Shown in pieces: positions 8,293-18,253 of a stretch of 64,000 nt of DNA. The position numbers and the translations under genes are program-made. Below the pieces are notes generated by a model, which was not told the DNA's origin, searched no databases, and saw only the letters and a list, made by a program, of their open reading frames with translations. The DNA is from PGYR01 sp046290495 (lineage in GTDB: Bacteria; Bacteroidota; Ignavibacteria; Kapaibacteriales; UBA2268), in contig JBKAGT010000005.1 in NCBI GenBank assembly GCA_046290495.1, positions 372,001-436,000 of the forward strand. The letters are read 5' to 3'. The number at the start of each line of letters is the position of its first letter. Position 1 is the stretch's first letter.

Positions 8293-10782
8293 ATGGCACT
8301 TTTTGGAAAAGAACACATAGTAGTTACGTCCTTAGAAGATGAAATGCGTAACTCCTATTTAGATTACTCTATGTCGGTAATTGTTTCTAGGGCATTACCC
8401 GACGTAAGAGATGGTTTAAAACCAGTTCATAGAAGAATACTCTATGCAATGCAAGATTTGGGGTTACAACCCAACAAACCCTACAAAAAATCAGCAAGAC
8501 TAGTCGGTGAAGTATTAGGTAAGTATCACCCTCATGGTGACTCATCTGTTTATGATGCTATGGTTAGGTTGGCTCAAGACTGGAGTATGAGATATCCATT
8601 TGTCGATGGTCAAGGTAATTATGGCTCAGTAGATGGTGATTCACCTGCAGCTATGCGTTATACTGAGACAAGGTTAGCAACTCTTGCGACTGAAATGTTA
8701 AGAGATATAGATAAAAATACTGTTGACTATAGACCGAACTTTGATGAGTCCTTAGATGAACCAACAGTACTACCTTCTGTTGTACCTTCATTATTAATGA
8801 ATGGATCATCTGGAATTGCAGTAGGTATGGCTACAAACATTCCTCCTCATAATCTGAGAGAAATATGTAGTGGATTACAAGCTCTTCTTAAAAATCCAGA
8901 CATCAGTACAGAAGAATTAATTGAACATATCCCTGCACCTGACTTCCCTACAGGTGGGATAATATATGGATATAAAGGTGTAAGGGAAGCATTTACAACA
9001 GGTAGAGGTAAAATAAAAGTAAGAGCTAAGGCAAGCATAGAAGAGAATCACACTGGTTCTAAGCAGGCAATCATTGTTCACGAATTACCTTATCAAGTTA
9101 ACAAAGCTAACTTAATTGAGAAAATTGCAAATCTTGTTAGAAATAAAAATATCGAAGGTATATCTGATATACGAGATGAATCTGATAGAGATGGTTTAAG
9201 AGTCGTTATTGAATTAAAGAGAGACGCCATAGCATTGGTTGTACTTAACATGTTATATAAGTACACACAAATGCAAGTTACTTTCGGTGCTATCATGCTT
9301 GCTTTAGATAAAGGAAGGCCTAAGGTTATGAACCTTAAGGAAATGATGGTCAAATTCTTAGAACATAGAAATGAAGTAGTAGTAAGAAAAACTCAATACG
9401 AATTAGATGCTGCTGAAAAAAGAGCTCATATTCTAGAGGGTTTTATAATAGCACTGGATAATCTTGACGAGGTTATCAAAACAATTAGAGCTTCAAAAGA
9501 TCCTAACACTGCTTCGACTGAGCTACAGAGAAAATTTGAGCTTTCTGAAGTTCAGGCAAAGGCAATTCTAGATATGAGATTGCAAAGATTAACTGGACTT
9601 GAAATTGATAAAATAAGAAAAGAATATAGAGAAATTATTCAGCGAATTGAAGAATTAAAAGCTATCTTGGCAAGTAAAGATCTACAACTAAAGATTATTT
9701 CTGACGAACTGATTGAAGTTGAACAAAAGTATGGTGATGAAAGAAGGACTGAAATTGTTCACGATGCTGATGACTTCACAATTGAAGATATTATCGCTGA
9801 TGAAGATGTTATTGTTACAATAACTAGAAACGGTTTAATTAAAAGAACAAAAGTCTCTACTTATAGAAAACAGAATAAAGGTGGAAGAGGTTCTAAAGGA
9901 TCCGGCACACACGAAGATGATTTCGTAGAGCATGTTTTCCAGGCATCTACTCATAATAATTTATTATTCTTTACCGACAAAGGAAAAGTTTATAAAATAA
10001 AAGTTTATGACCTACCCGAAGGTGGAAGAGCCTCCAAAGGCAGATCATTAGCTAATGTAATTATGAAAGACCCAGACGAAACTGTAACTGCATTCCAAGC
10101 AATTGTAGATTTTGACGCTAAAGATGCATTCATAATCATGTGTACTAAATCTGGAACAATTAAGAAAACTGAACTTTCTGCTTTTGCGAATATTCGTCAA
10201 AATGGTATTATTGCTATCGGTCTTAAGGACGATGACAGAATGATAGGAGCAATGCTTACTAATGGTGAGTATGAAGTGATGTTAGCTACTCATCATGGTC
10301 AAGCTTGTAGATTTTTAGAGAGCGATATTCGCGATATGGGTAGAACTGCTCAAGGTGTTAGAGGAATCAAACTAGCTAAGGGTGATTATGTAGTTTCTAT
10401 GGTAGTAGTAAAACGAAATGATGCACAATTATTAGTAATTGGTGAAAATGGCTATGGTAAAAGAACTGCACTGAGTGAATTTAGATTAACTAAGCGTGGC
10501 GCTAAGGGTGTTATAGCTATGAATATTACCCAAAAGACTGGTAAAGTTGTTGGAATGATGTCTGTTATTGACACTCAAGATCTAATTGTAATTACTACTA
10601 AAGGAATATTAATAAGACAGAACATTCGTGATATAAGAACTATAGGTAGAAATACACAAGGTGTTAAACTTATACGCTTAGATGAAGGTGATCAAATATC
10701 AGATTTTACTGTTGTTAATGAAGATGAAGATGTTGATAATGAGGATATCAAAGATTCAGACAATCAAGAAAAGCTTATATAG
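8293..10782 (+). CDS. gyrA: DNA gyrase subunit A
   Basis: 829 residues. With GyrB it introduces negative supercoils using ATP. The winged-helix/tower domain carries the catalytic tyrosine Y123 in AAMRYTETRL. The quinolone region GKYHPHGDSSVYDAM has serine at 84 and aspartate at 88, the drug-sensitive residues by E. coli equivalence. The C-terminal beta-pinwheel starts near residue 505, with a GyrA-box variant QNKGGRGSKG favouring GyrA over ParC. An acidic tail (EDEDVDNEDIKDSD) ends the protein. The start ATGGCACTTTTTGG lies after an AT-rich leader. A terminator follows 27 bases past the stop. Confidence 0.97.
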   Translation: MALFGKEHIVVTSLEDEMRNSYLDYSMSVIVSRALPDVRDGLKPVHRRILYAMQDLGLQPNKPYKKSARLVGEVLGKYHPHGDSSVYDAMVRLAQDWSMRYPFVDGQGNYGSVDGDSPAAMRYTETRLATLATEMLRDIDKNTVDYRPNFDESLDEPTVLPSVVPSLLMNGSSGIAVGMATNIPPHNLREICSGLQALLKNPDISTEELIEHIPAPDFPTGGIIYGYKGVREAFTTGRGKIKVRAKASIEENHTGSKQAIIVHELPYQVNKANLIEKIANLVRNKNIEGISDIRDESDRDGLRVVIELKRDAIALVVLNMLYKYTQMQVTFGAIMLALDKGRPKVMNLKEMMVKFLEHRNEVVVRKTQYELDAAEKRAHILEGFIIALDNLDEVIKTIRASKDPNTASTELQRKFELSEVQAKAILDMRLQRLTGLEIDKIRKEYREIIQRIEELKAILASKDLQLKIISDELIEVEQKYGDERRTEIVHDADDFTIEDIIADEDVIVTITRNGLIKRTKVSTYRKQNKGGRGSKGSGTHEDDFVEHVFQASTHNNLLFFTDKGKVYKIKVYDLPEGGRASKGRSLANVIMKDPDETVTAFQAIVDFDAKDAFIIMCTKSGTIKKTELSAFANIRQNGIIAIGLKDDDRMIGAMLTNGEYEVMLATHHGQACRFLESDIRDMGRTAQGVRGIKLAKGDYVVSMVVVKRNDAQLLVIGENGYGKRTALSEFRLTKRGAKGVIAMNITQKTGKVVGMMSVIDTQDLIVITTKGILIRQNIRDIRTIGRNTQGVKLIRLDEGDQISDFTVVNEDEDVDNEDIKDSDNQEKLI

Positions 10783-10801
10783 TCTGAGTGAGAGCTGTGG
10801 A

Positions 10802-12664
10802 ATGAATTACGCTGAGGTATTGTTATGTCTCAGCGTTTTTTTTATTTCTACAAATATGGCTTTTTCTACTAATTCTATTGACTCTTTAGTTAAACCAAAT
10901 GACAAACATGGTTTGCTACTAAATGATTCTTCTAATCATATTAGTAAAAGAGAGATACAGGAAATTAATTACACAACATTGTTCGACATTTTAAATAATG
11001 AAGGCAACTTTATGCCATTAGGTTTGGGAATTAATGGCCGTTATAATAATTTCTTTAGCTATGGTGACATCAACACCAACCCTTCTGTCTTATTTAACGG
11101 AAGGAGTCTAAATTCAAATGTGAATAATAAGTTTAACCTTGAAGTATTCTCACCTGAATTTCTGGAAAATATTGAGATATTGAAAGGTTCTGCATCGGCT
11201 ATACTCTCCCCTGTGCCTAATTCAACATCATTAAACTTACAAGAAATAAAGTATAACACTAAAACACCTTTTACAAGACTATGGTATTCTCAAGAAGGTG
11301 GTTCATTCATAGGGGTCGATGGAATATTTAGTCAGAATTTTGCTGAAGGTTGGAATTTTACATTCGGATTTAAAAAAATTGATGACCAGCTCAATTATGA
11401 AAATATGTCCTCAGACCTTTGGAATCTAAGAGCAATTGTAAGATATAACATTGATAGTAATTCATCTATATCTTTAAGTGATAATTTTACCAATAACAAG
11501 ATAATAACCAGTGGTGGTGTTAATCCTAATGAATCAGTTGATATTTATAGCGCTATAAATTCAAATCAATTTTTTGAGAGAATTCAAGATAGAAATTATA
11601 GGCATGATGTCAATTTAACTTATACAGGAAAATTTGGAGGGTTCAAAATTCTAAATACTGCATTTGTTACAACTAATGAACAAATTTACGAATTACCGGA
11701 TTCATTCTATCCAGATACCACATTCGATGCAACATACGATGAATTTATTTATGGAAATAGATTAGATTTAGAATATGAGTTCTCAAATATAAAAATTAAA
11801 TCAGGTGGCTCAATTAGCAATTCTAGTTCTGACAGTTGGTTAAGATTTAATAACCTAGACCAAACTCATTGGAATTTGTATTCTATGATGGATTTAAATT
11901 TTTCAAATGAATTAAAAGTTTCAGGAGGTCTTAACTTGGGAAGCCAAGGAGGCAATTCATTCATTGGATTTGGAGAGAATATCTCATACTCGCATGAAAG
12001 TTTTAAGCTTTATTTAGATCATTCATATTTTACTAGGAATAGTAATTATATCCAATTAATAGAAGATGAAATTACTAATTTATTCATTCTCGGATTCAAA
12101 AATGATTTTGGCTTTGAGATAGAAGGATATTATAGAAACACAACAAATCCTATCTTATTTTCATTGACAGATGATATATATTTTGAAAGAAACGATGTAG
12201 GAAACTACTCTGCATTAGGAGGTCATATTAAATTTAGTTCAGATTTATTTGATAATATTTTTTCGAAAACTGATGAACTAAGTATGAATATTTTAAGCAA
12301 GTTTAATTATATTCTTGACAATGAGAATTTAAAAGAGTTTTATCCTTTAGCTTTTATTCAAGGAAGTATAAATTATAAATTAATAGTAAATCAAAGTGAA
12401 TTGAATTTAGGTGCAAGAGGAGGATTATTAACATCGAAATCATCACCTAGATTTATACCCGTAAGTAACATTTATACATTGACAGATATTACATCAAACA
12501 TGCAAACAACTGGACTTACACTTTATACTTTTATGAGGTTAGGTAATGCAGTTGTTAAATTAGATTTTGAGAATGTTTTAAATGCAGGGTATTACTATAT
12601 TTCTTTTTATCCTGAAAGGGGGCAAATTCTAAAACTTTCAGTAGCGTGGTCTTTTTTCGATTAA
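10802..12664 (+). CDS. TonB-dependent receptor plug-domain outer-membrane protein
   Basis: 620 residues from ATG 10802. A longer frame from 10682 would overlap gyrA and is unlikely. The N-terminus (MNYAEVLLCLSVFFISTNMA) looks like a signal peptide cut before FSTN. Residues about 55-150 resemble a TonB plug (SVLFNGRSLN, then EFLENIEILKGSASAILSP). The rest is rich in aromatic beta-strand repeats typical of a barrel, ending with ILKLSVAWSFFD, an aromatic C-terminal residue. No TonB box is clear, so it could be a small receptor or a TonB-like barrel protein. Its signal-peptide coding sequence contains a full intrinsic terminator (10809-10843). It converges on porU with a four-base stop overlap. 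Confidence 0.75.
   Translation: MNYAEVLLCLSVFFISTNMAFSTNSIDSLVKPNDKHGLLLNDSSNHISKREIQEINYTTLFDILNNEGNFMPLGLGINGRYNNFFSYGDINTNPSVLFNGRSLNSNVNNKFNLEVFSPEFLENIEILKGSASAILSPVPNSTSLNLQEIKYNTKTPFTRLWYSQEGGSFIGVDGIFSQNFAEGWNFTFGFKKIDDQLNYENMSSDLWNLRAIVRYNIDSNSSISLSDNFTNNKIITSGGVNPNESVDIYSAINSNQFFERIQDRNYRHDVNLTYTGKFGGFKILNTAFVTTNEQIYELPDSFYPDTTFDATYDEFIYGNRLDLEYEFSNIKIKSGGSISNSSSDSWLRFNNLDQTHWNLYSMMDLNFSNELKVSGGLNLGSQGGNSFIGFGENISYSHESFKLYLDHSYFTRNSNYIQLIEDEITNLFILGFKNDFGFEIEGYYRNTTNPILFSLTDDIYFERNDVGNYSALGGHIKFSSDLFDNIFSKTDELSMNILSKFNYILDNENLKEFYPLAFIQGSINYKLIVNQSELNLGARGGLLTSKSSPRFIPVSNIYTLTDITSNMQTTGLTLYTFMRLGNAVVKLDFENVLNAGYYYISFYPERGQILKLSVAWSFFD
10809..10843 (+). terminator. Intrinsic terminator downstream of gyrA, inside the next coding sequence
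   Basis: An 8-base arm ACGCTGAG (10809-10816) pairs perfectly with CTCAGCGT (10829-10836) around a 12-base loop and runs straight into eight T residues (10836-10843). It sits 27 bases after the gyrA stop and is a textbook terminator for that gene. It also encodes residues of the predicted signal peptide of the gene starting at 10802. Confidence 0.85.
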
Positions 12665-15600
12665 TTGATTTTCATCATTTTACCATTAATAATATTGCCT
12701 GGATTATCTTTAAGTCTTATTTGATAAAAATATATCCCACTTGATGAAGTACTTCCATCATCATTCAAACCATTCCACAAGTATTCATTTTTTCCAAAAG
12801 TTGCAGTTGAAGTAGAATTTGTAACTTCGTTACCTATTGCATCATAAATGGTAATCGTAACATCATTTGATTTATCCTTTCCATAATATTCATATGCAAT
12901 AGTTGTTGATTCATTGAAAGGGTTTGGATAATTTATTGAATTTTTAAGCTGATATTCATCAGGTACATATATGCTTAAAGTAAGAGTATCAGCTTTATTA
13001 CCAGTTGCATCCTCTCCTATTACTTCCAAAATATTCTGTCCAACATCTAAGCTATCTGACATTACGAAAGTTAATCTTGCCTTTAGTTTGTTTTCATTCA
13101 AAATTTCAAAATTAAACTTATCAGTTGTATTATCTAAGACTGCTTTTCTATTAATTCTTGCAAAAATTACATCATTCTTAATTACATTTAGTGTTGATTC
13201 ATCAAATAATTCAAGCGTAATCTCAGGTTGAATATCGACAATATCGTTATCTTTTAGAATTTGGTTATTGTAATATGCAATCAAATATGGTTTTGTCGAA
13301 TCTTCTCTTATGCTTAAAGAATTAGTAATTTTGTTATTGAAGTAGAAAGACTCGTTTATCACTTTTGAAGAATCTATCTCAATAGATAAAGAATTATTAA
13401 GAGCTAAATTTTTAGTATCAATTGACCAGTTATTAGATAGATTACTATCCTTATTAATAATTTCTAGAGTATCATAAGAGTAATCCGAGTTGAAATTATT
13501 TGAAATTTCAAAATTGACAGGAACCGTAGTTGCATTACTCCTTGGAGAAATATTTGAAATCATATAATTATACTCAGCATTAACAGCTCTTTCTACATTA
13601 TTTTCTATTAATTTAGAGTCAATATTGTTGATAGCTAACTCTGGCACAGGAATGAAATCTATATTAAAACTATTGATATTCAAGTCAGCTCCAATGCTAT
13701 CTCTCTCTATATCTATAACTGCAAATAACTCTGAATTTATACCTACAAATTCATTATCAAAATCTATAAAATCTATATTTTCAGAAAAAAGTGTATCATT
13801 TTGATTTCTAATAAGATTAAATATAGTCGATATATTAATACTATTTGATTCAATTTCAATTGATTTCAAATCTTTTACATTCCCTATGCTAGGTATATTT
13901 ATCTTCCCCTTACTCCTAAACCTCTTAAAATTAGTTTCTAATTGGATTGTATCTATAGTATTTATTCTATCTATTGTTGATTCCGGGTAACCTACACGTG
14001 TAAACATAACATAAGAGGCATCAAAATTTAGTCCATCTGCAAACTTTGCTCCTAAGTTTGTTAACGCTTCTACTATTCGAGTTGTACTTCCTACACTATC
14101 CGGACTAATATCTTCGTCAATCTTATCAGGAGCTCTTGTAGGTACGTCAGCTGTCGCAATGAAAAGATAATCACCATAATTTAACGAGTCTCTAAGATAT
14201 CTATCGAGCCATCTTGAGTCGAAGTAAATATCTTCATTATTAAACTTAGAATCCCAAGTATCCAAATGTAAAACTTCGTAAGTTGTATCACTTAGTAAAG
14301 AAGGAATAACAACAATATTGAATCCCCTTTGCAATCTGTTAATATAAGTGAATACTTCTTCAGTCTTTGTGTTTATAGTGTTGATTACAGCATGTCTATC
14401 TATAGTGCCGCCAATATTACCTCGTGCTGAGGACATTTCAACTCTAAATTCCACATCATCAAAAACTACACATTTATCATCTAAAATTAGATTTTCTAGT
14501 ATAAGATCTTCATTCCAATATTCAGTTCTGTATTTTACTAAAGAATCTATCTCATCACTACAGTAAAAATCAAGATAATGAATAGATGATTCGACTCCCG
14601 TAGCTTTCTCAATAGTTTTATATTCCAATCTATAAGAATTACCTTCAATTAAATTATCGGGATTAATTTCAATATAATTATTATTAATAATTGGTGATGT
14701 AGTGCTGAATATTATATTATTGCTATTATCAAACACTTTAAATTCGAACGATTTCTCAGTTAATGTGGGATCTACAAATCTAATTATGGGGTTATCAGCT
14801 GATATGTTCCAAAAATTTTGAGGATCTAAAGGTTGAATACCTTGTGGAAAAACACTAAATGATAAATTCAAATAATTGTTAGAGTAATTAAAATCATTAT
14901 AGAGACTATCAGAATCAATCATTACCTCTAAATTGTGGTCTCCAACTTGCCCCTCTATATTTTGAGTATAATCTATACTCCCATTAAAACATATTTCTTT
15001 ATATTTATTTTTTACAGTATCTGATATTCCGTTATAAGTATGAATGAATTGAATTTCAGTAGAATCATTAGTTCTCATACCCAAATTATAAATCTTGGAA
15101 TCTAAATGTACTTCTTTATCCAGCTCTGTGATAACACTACTTCCATTTGTATTTACAAGATTCGCATCATTTTTAAATATTACAATATCGGGATTATCAG
15201 GTATTCTAACCGTTAATAGTGGATCACCTAACAATACAACTTGATGTAAAGTTGATTCGGATTTACTAGCTCTTGGCTTATATGAATTATAAATTCTACC
15301 TAAATTTCTCTCAATCCTATTAGAATTTAATAAAGTATTATAAATTGAGGTTGATACAGATAAAGCAGTATTTACAAATGTAGTAGAAGTTCCACCAATT
15401 GTAGCTACAAAACCCTTGTCTTTTATATTTACATATTCCTCACCGATTGAATTAATTGTGTGAGGTTCTGCAAAAGCAGAGGTATTACATGATAATGTAT
15501 TTAATATTCCATACTTACCTTGATTATTTAAATTTGGTGCTTCCCAACCAGACATGTCTATAACATGTGGTGAACCGTGACCTAAAAAATTCACCCAAAT

Positions 15601-18162
15601 TTTACCTTCATTTATAGACTGCTTTATTTCATTTGCTTTATCTTCTGAAACTGATGTGTTTATTGTCTTACCAATAGTTGTAGTATCAAAACAAAGTTCA
15701 GAGCTATTAAATAAATCATTCAACTCGTGCATAGTGAAGGCAAAACTTTCTTTTTGAGATTCGTCTCCCCCAGATATCTGAAGCACTTTCTTCATCCAAG
15801 GTGATTGAGGAACATTGTAATAAGTCTTAATTTTATCAAGATATGAATATAATTCATCGTTATTATTAACTGGAATTCTACCAATTACCATCTCTGGAAC
15901 TTGATCTTGACCATCCAACACACCATAGAAATTATCACTGTATGGGATACCATAAGCTGGAACCATTTGATCTACAATGCTTTTTTCCATGAGCTTTTTT
16001 GGATCCCACGTAGCGTCACCTACAAGAACTAAAAACTCAGGAAAAACATCCCAGTCAATATAAGATGCTTGTAAGAAATTTTTAATAGAATGAGGAGATT
16101 CAATACCAAAGCCGTAAGTATCATATAATTGTTCTACATCAATTGATAAAATCGATTTATTTTCTTTTTCTGATATGTAAGAAATATAATCTTGTAATGA
16201 TTCTTCTAATGAATTATGATAAATATAAAACGCATCATATTCACCTTGATTAATTTTATTTATTTTAGAATCACTTACTTCAACCTCTTGAATGGAACTC
16301 AGAGAATTAACAATTTTTCTTGAAGGATTACCTTCTTTTAATATAACATTTGCTTTGTAAGCTGAGTTTCCAAAAGTTTCTAAATACTCGAAATTTTGAT
16401 TGTATTCTATAATATCATCAGAAAGCTTTAGAGCAAAGTATTTAGTTGTAGATTGATTAATCTTGTTAGAATTAAATACATTAGATAGTGTGCTTTTAGT
16501 ATTGCCACTTATCTCTTCCTTAAGATTAATAAGTACAGCAATATTCTCATTATTGATTGAAGAAAGCTTATTAAGAAATGAAATGCTGTTATCATAATAG
16601 AATACTCTATCAAGATTATCTAATGACTCCACAATATAATATCCGAATCTATTATCAGTAATTATTTGCTTATTTTTATAAAAACTAATGAAATTATCCT
16701 TTGTATCTACTATTATTCTACTACTTGTGTTTGTTTCAGGAAATTGTATCGAATTATTGACTGTATCTATTACAACAACAAAATCTGAAGTTAGACCTTC
16801 AATTTCAGTATAACTCTCACTATTTCCATCATAAAGAAATGACAAATAGTCATTATTAGCAATAGGTTTAACTTCTCCTTTTACACCAATAAAATCAAAA
16901 CCAATTACACCATTATAAGCATCTGTTCTGTTATCTTCAACTACCTTAAAAGATTCAAGTGAATAACTATTTCCACCTTGAATTAAATCTTCAAAGCCAA
17001 CATTTATTACATTTTCCACAACTTGAGATCCAGAAGTACTCAAGGTGTCTTCAGTGTGGCTGTTAACAGAAAACTTAGTTTTATTCTTTATAGTTTCTGG
17101 CAAATAGAAAATATTTGACGCATAGTTATAGGTAATATCTAAACTACTAGCTGGAAATAATACGAAATTAGACGCATAAACTTCATAATCACCAAAATCA
17201 TTAGGTGGTCGTAACTCCGCTTGGTACCAATTTTCACAAAGACTTTGTTCTGTTTCAATTACATCTACCCCATTACCATAAATATTATCTACTTCATAAT
17301 GATTATTAATTTCTACCCTTTCTAATTTACTACCTGATATTTCATTACCAATGAGATTAAACATTTCTGCTTTTTTATCTTCATCATAAGTTATGAAATA
17401 AGGTTCCTTCTCAGTATAGAAATTATAATATGAAGTATCCCCTTTAGCATGAGAACCAACAAAGTAAATAAATTCATTGTGTTGGATAACTTGAGATGTT
17501 GAATAAAACTTTACTCTTTTTCCTCTGTTATATATTAAGATATTTTCACTAGGTTTTCCTATAAGTTGTGAATTATTACTAATTAAGTCCGAGTGATTAA
17601 CTCTAGAAATCCCATCTTTAACTGTATAATATTTGAAATACTCTAAATCTTCATTAATCCAATCATTTTCAAGAACTTGTACTTTAGATAACTTCGGACT
17701 TTTAGTTCTATTAGATAAATATTCCAGATGTTCTTGGTTTACAACTTCTCCAAAAAATGGATTAATATAAGACTTATTTTCTGGAATTTGATCCTCAAAT
17801 CTATAATTGATTCTAATAGAGTCAACTCTGAAAGACTCCTCAGTAATTGGATTAGTCCTTGTTATCTCGAATCGAATTTCAGCAAGGTTCACTCCTCTCA
17901 TGATTCCAGAGTTTAAGTAATCGTAACTGAAATTAGAAGAAAAATGATTAGAATTTTGTTCTATCTTACTCTCAAATACTTCAAGACTAAGTCTAGACTT
18001 ATCAAAACTATCTACCGCTAATAAGACTGAAGCCATGTTTGGTTCAACTTCAACAAAATTTACTATAGTTGTATCTAAATTTTCTTTAGCATTTATATTA
18101 GCTATGTTAAATAATAATCCAACAATGTAAATACTGATTAATCTGGTATATTTTAATTTCAT
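12661..18162 (-). CDS. porU: Type IX secretion system sortase PorU (C25 gingipain-like peptidase)
   Basis: 1833 residues, longer than the roughly 1100-1300 of Bacteroidia PorU. A signal peptide covers 1-25. The C25 caspase-like domain spans about 640-1030, with catalytic His862 in NFLGHGSPH and Cys892 in LNTLSCNTSAFAEP, 30 residues apart as in gingipains. Ig-like and CARDB-like beta domains follow. The C-terminus is a T9SS sorting domain (about 1745-1833) that starts SINYPNPFNESTTIAYEY and contains SSSGIYFYQIRL. PorU is the surface sortase that removes the sorting domain of secreted T9SS cargo and attaches the protein to a lipid anchor. porV, often its neighbour, is not next to it here. A four-membrane-helix protein lies upstream. 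Confidence 0.9.
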   Translation of the reverse strand: MKLKYTRLISIYIVGLLFNIANINAKENLDTTIVNFVEVEPNMASVLLAVDSFDKSRLSLEVFESKIEQNSNHFSSNFSYDYLNSGIMRGVNLAEIRFEITRTNPITEESFRVDSIRINYRFEDQIPENKSYINPFFGEVVNQEHLEYLSNRTKSPKLSKVQVLENDWINEDLEYFKYYTVKDGISRVNHSDLISNNSQLIGKPSENILIYNRGKRVKFYSTSQVIQHNEFIYFVGSHAKGDTSYYNFYTEKEPYFITYDEDKKAEMFNLIGNEISGSKLERVEINNHYEVDNIYGNGVDVIETEQSLCENWYQAELRPPNDFGDYEVYASNFVLFPASSLDITYNYASNIFYLPETIKNKTKFSVNSHTEDTLSTSGSQVVENVINVGFEDLIQGGNSYSLESFKVVEDNRTDAYNGVIGFDFIGVKGEVKPIANNDYLSFLYDGNSESYTEIEGLTSDFVVVIDTVNNSIQFPETNTSSRIIVDTKDNFISFYKNKQIITDNRFGYYIVESLDNLDRVFYYDNSISFLNKLSSINNENIAVLINLKEEISGNTKSTLSNVFNSNKINQSTTKYFALKLSDDIIEYNQNFEYLETFGNSAYKANVILKEGNPSRKIVNSLSSIQEVEVSDSKINKINQGEYDAFYIYHNSLEESLQDYISYISEKENKSILSIDVEQLYDTYGFGIESPHSIKNFLQASYIDWDVFPEFLVLVGDATWDPKKLMEKSIVDQMVPAYGIPYSDNFYGVLDGQDQVPEMVIGRIPVNNNDELYSYLDKIKTYYNVPQSPWMKKVLQISGGDESQKESFAFTMHELNDLFNSSELCFDTTTIGKTINTSVSEDKANEIKQSINEGKIWVNFLGHGSPHVIDMSGWEAPNLNNQGKYGILNTLSCNTSAFAEPHTINSIGEEYVNIKDKGFVATIGGTSTTFVNTALSVSTSIYNTLLNSNRIERNLGRIYNSYKPRASKSESTLHQVVLLGDPLLTVRIPDNPDIVIFKNDANLVNTNGSSVITELDKEVHLDSKIYNLGMRTNDSTEIQFIHTYNGISDTVKNKYKEICFNGSIDYTQNIEGQVGDHNLEVMIDSDSLYNDFNYSNNYLNLSFSVFPQGIQPLDPQNFWNISADNPIIRFVDPTLTEKSFEFKVFDNSNNIIFSTTSPIINNNYIEINPDNLIEGNSYRLEYKTIEKATGVESSIHYLDFYCSDEIDSLVKYRTEYWNEDLILENLILDDKCVVFDDVEFRVEMSSARGNIGGTIDRHAVINTINTKTEEVFTYINRLQRGFNIVVIPSLLSDTTYEVLHLDTWDSKFNNEDIYFDSRWLDRYLRDSLNYGDYLFIATADVPTRAPDKIDEDISPDSVGSTTRIVEALTNLGAKFADGLNFDASYVMFTRVGYPESTIDRINTIDTIQLETNFKRFRSKGKINIPSIGNVKDLKSIEIESNSINISTIFNLIRNQNDTLFSENIDFIDFDNEFVGINSELFAVIDIERDSIGADLNINSFNIDFIPVPELAINNIDSKLIENNVERAVNAEYNYMISNISPRSNATTVPVNFEISNNFNSDYSYDTLEIINKDSNLSNNWSIDTKNLALNNSLSIEIDSSKVINESFYFNNKITNSLSIREDSTKPYLIAYYNNQILKDNDIVDIQPEITLELFDESTLNVIKNDVIFARINRKAVLDNTTDKFNFEILNENKLKARLTFVMSDSLDVGQNILEVIGEDATGNKADTLTLSIYVPDEYQLKNSINYPNPFNESTTIAYEYYGKDKSNDVTITIYDAIGNEVTNSTSTATFGKNEYLWNGLNDDGSTSSSGIYFYQIRLKDNPGNIINGKMMKIN

Positions 18163-18182
18163 ATCTTTAAAAACGATTGAAT

Positions 18183-18222
18183 AAAAAAAAGGTTGTATTC
18201 AATTAAATGAACACAACCTTTT
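18183..18222 (-). terminator. Intrinsic terminator after the four-helix membrane protein gene
   Basis: On the minus strand AAAAGGTTGT (18213-18222) pairs with ACAACCTTTT around a loop of about 16 bases and leads into a run of eight U (18183-18190). This ends the 18254-19582 transcript and separates it from porU, so porU probably has its own promoter in the about 20 bases left. Confidence 0.85.
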
Positions 18223-18253
18223 AAAATTAGTTACACTCTTGAGTGTATTTGTA

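Noticed and set aside
10682..10801. 40-codon extension of the TonB-plug gene into gyrA
   Set aside because: Would overlap the gyrA C-terminus by 101 bases and place lysine-rich sequence before a good signal peptide; ATG 10802 is preferred.
18163..18253. Small RNA in the gap between porU and the membrane protein gene
   Set aside because: The only structure is a stem with a U8 tail oriented to end the upstream gene, so a terminator explains it.
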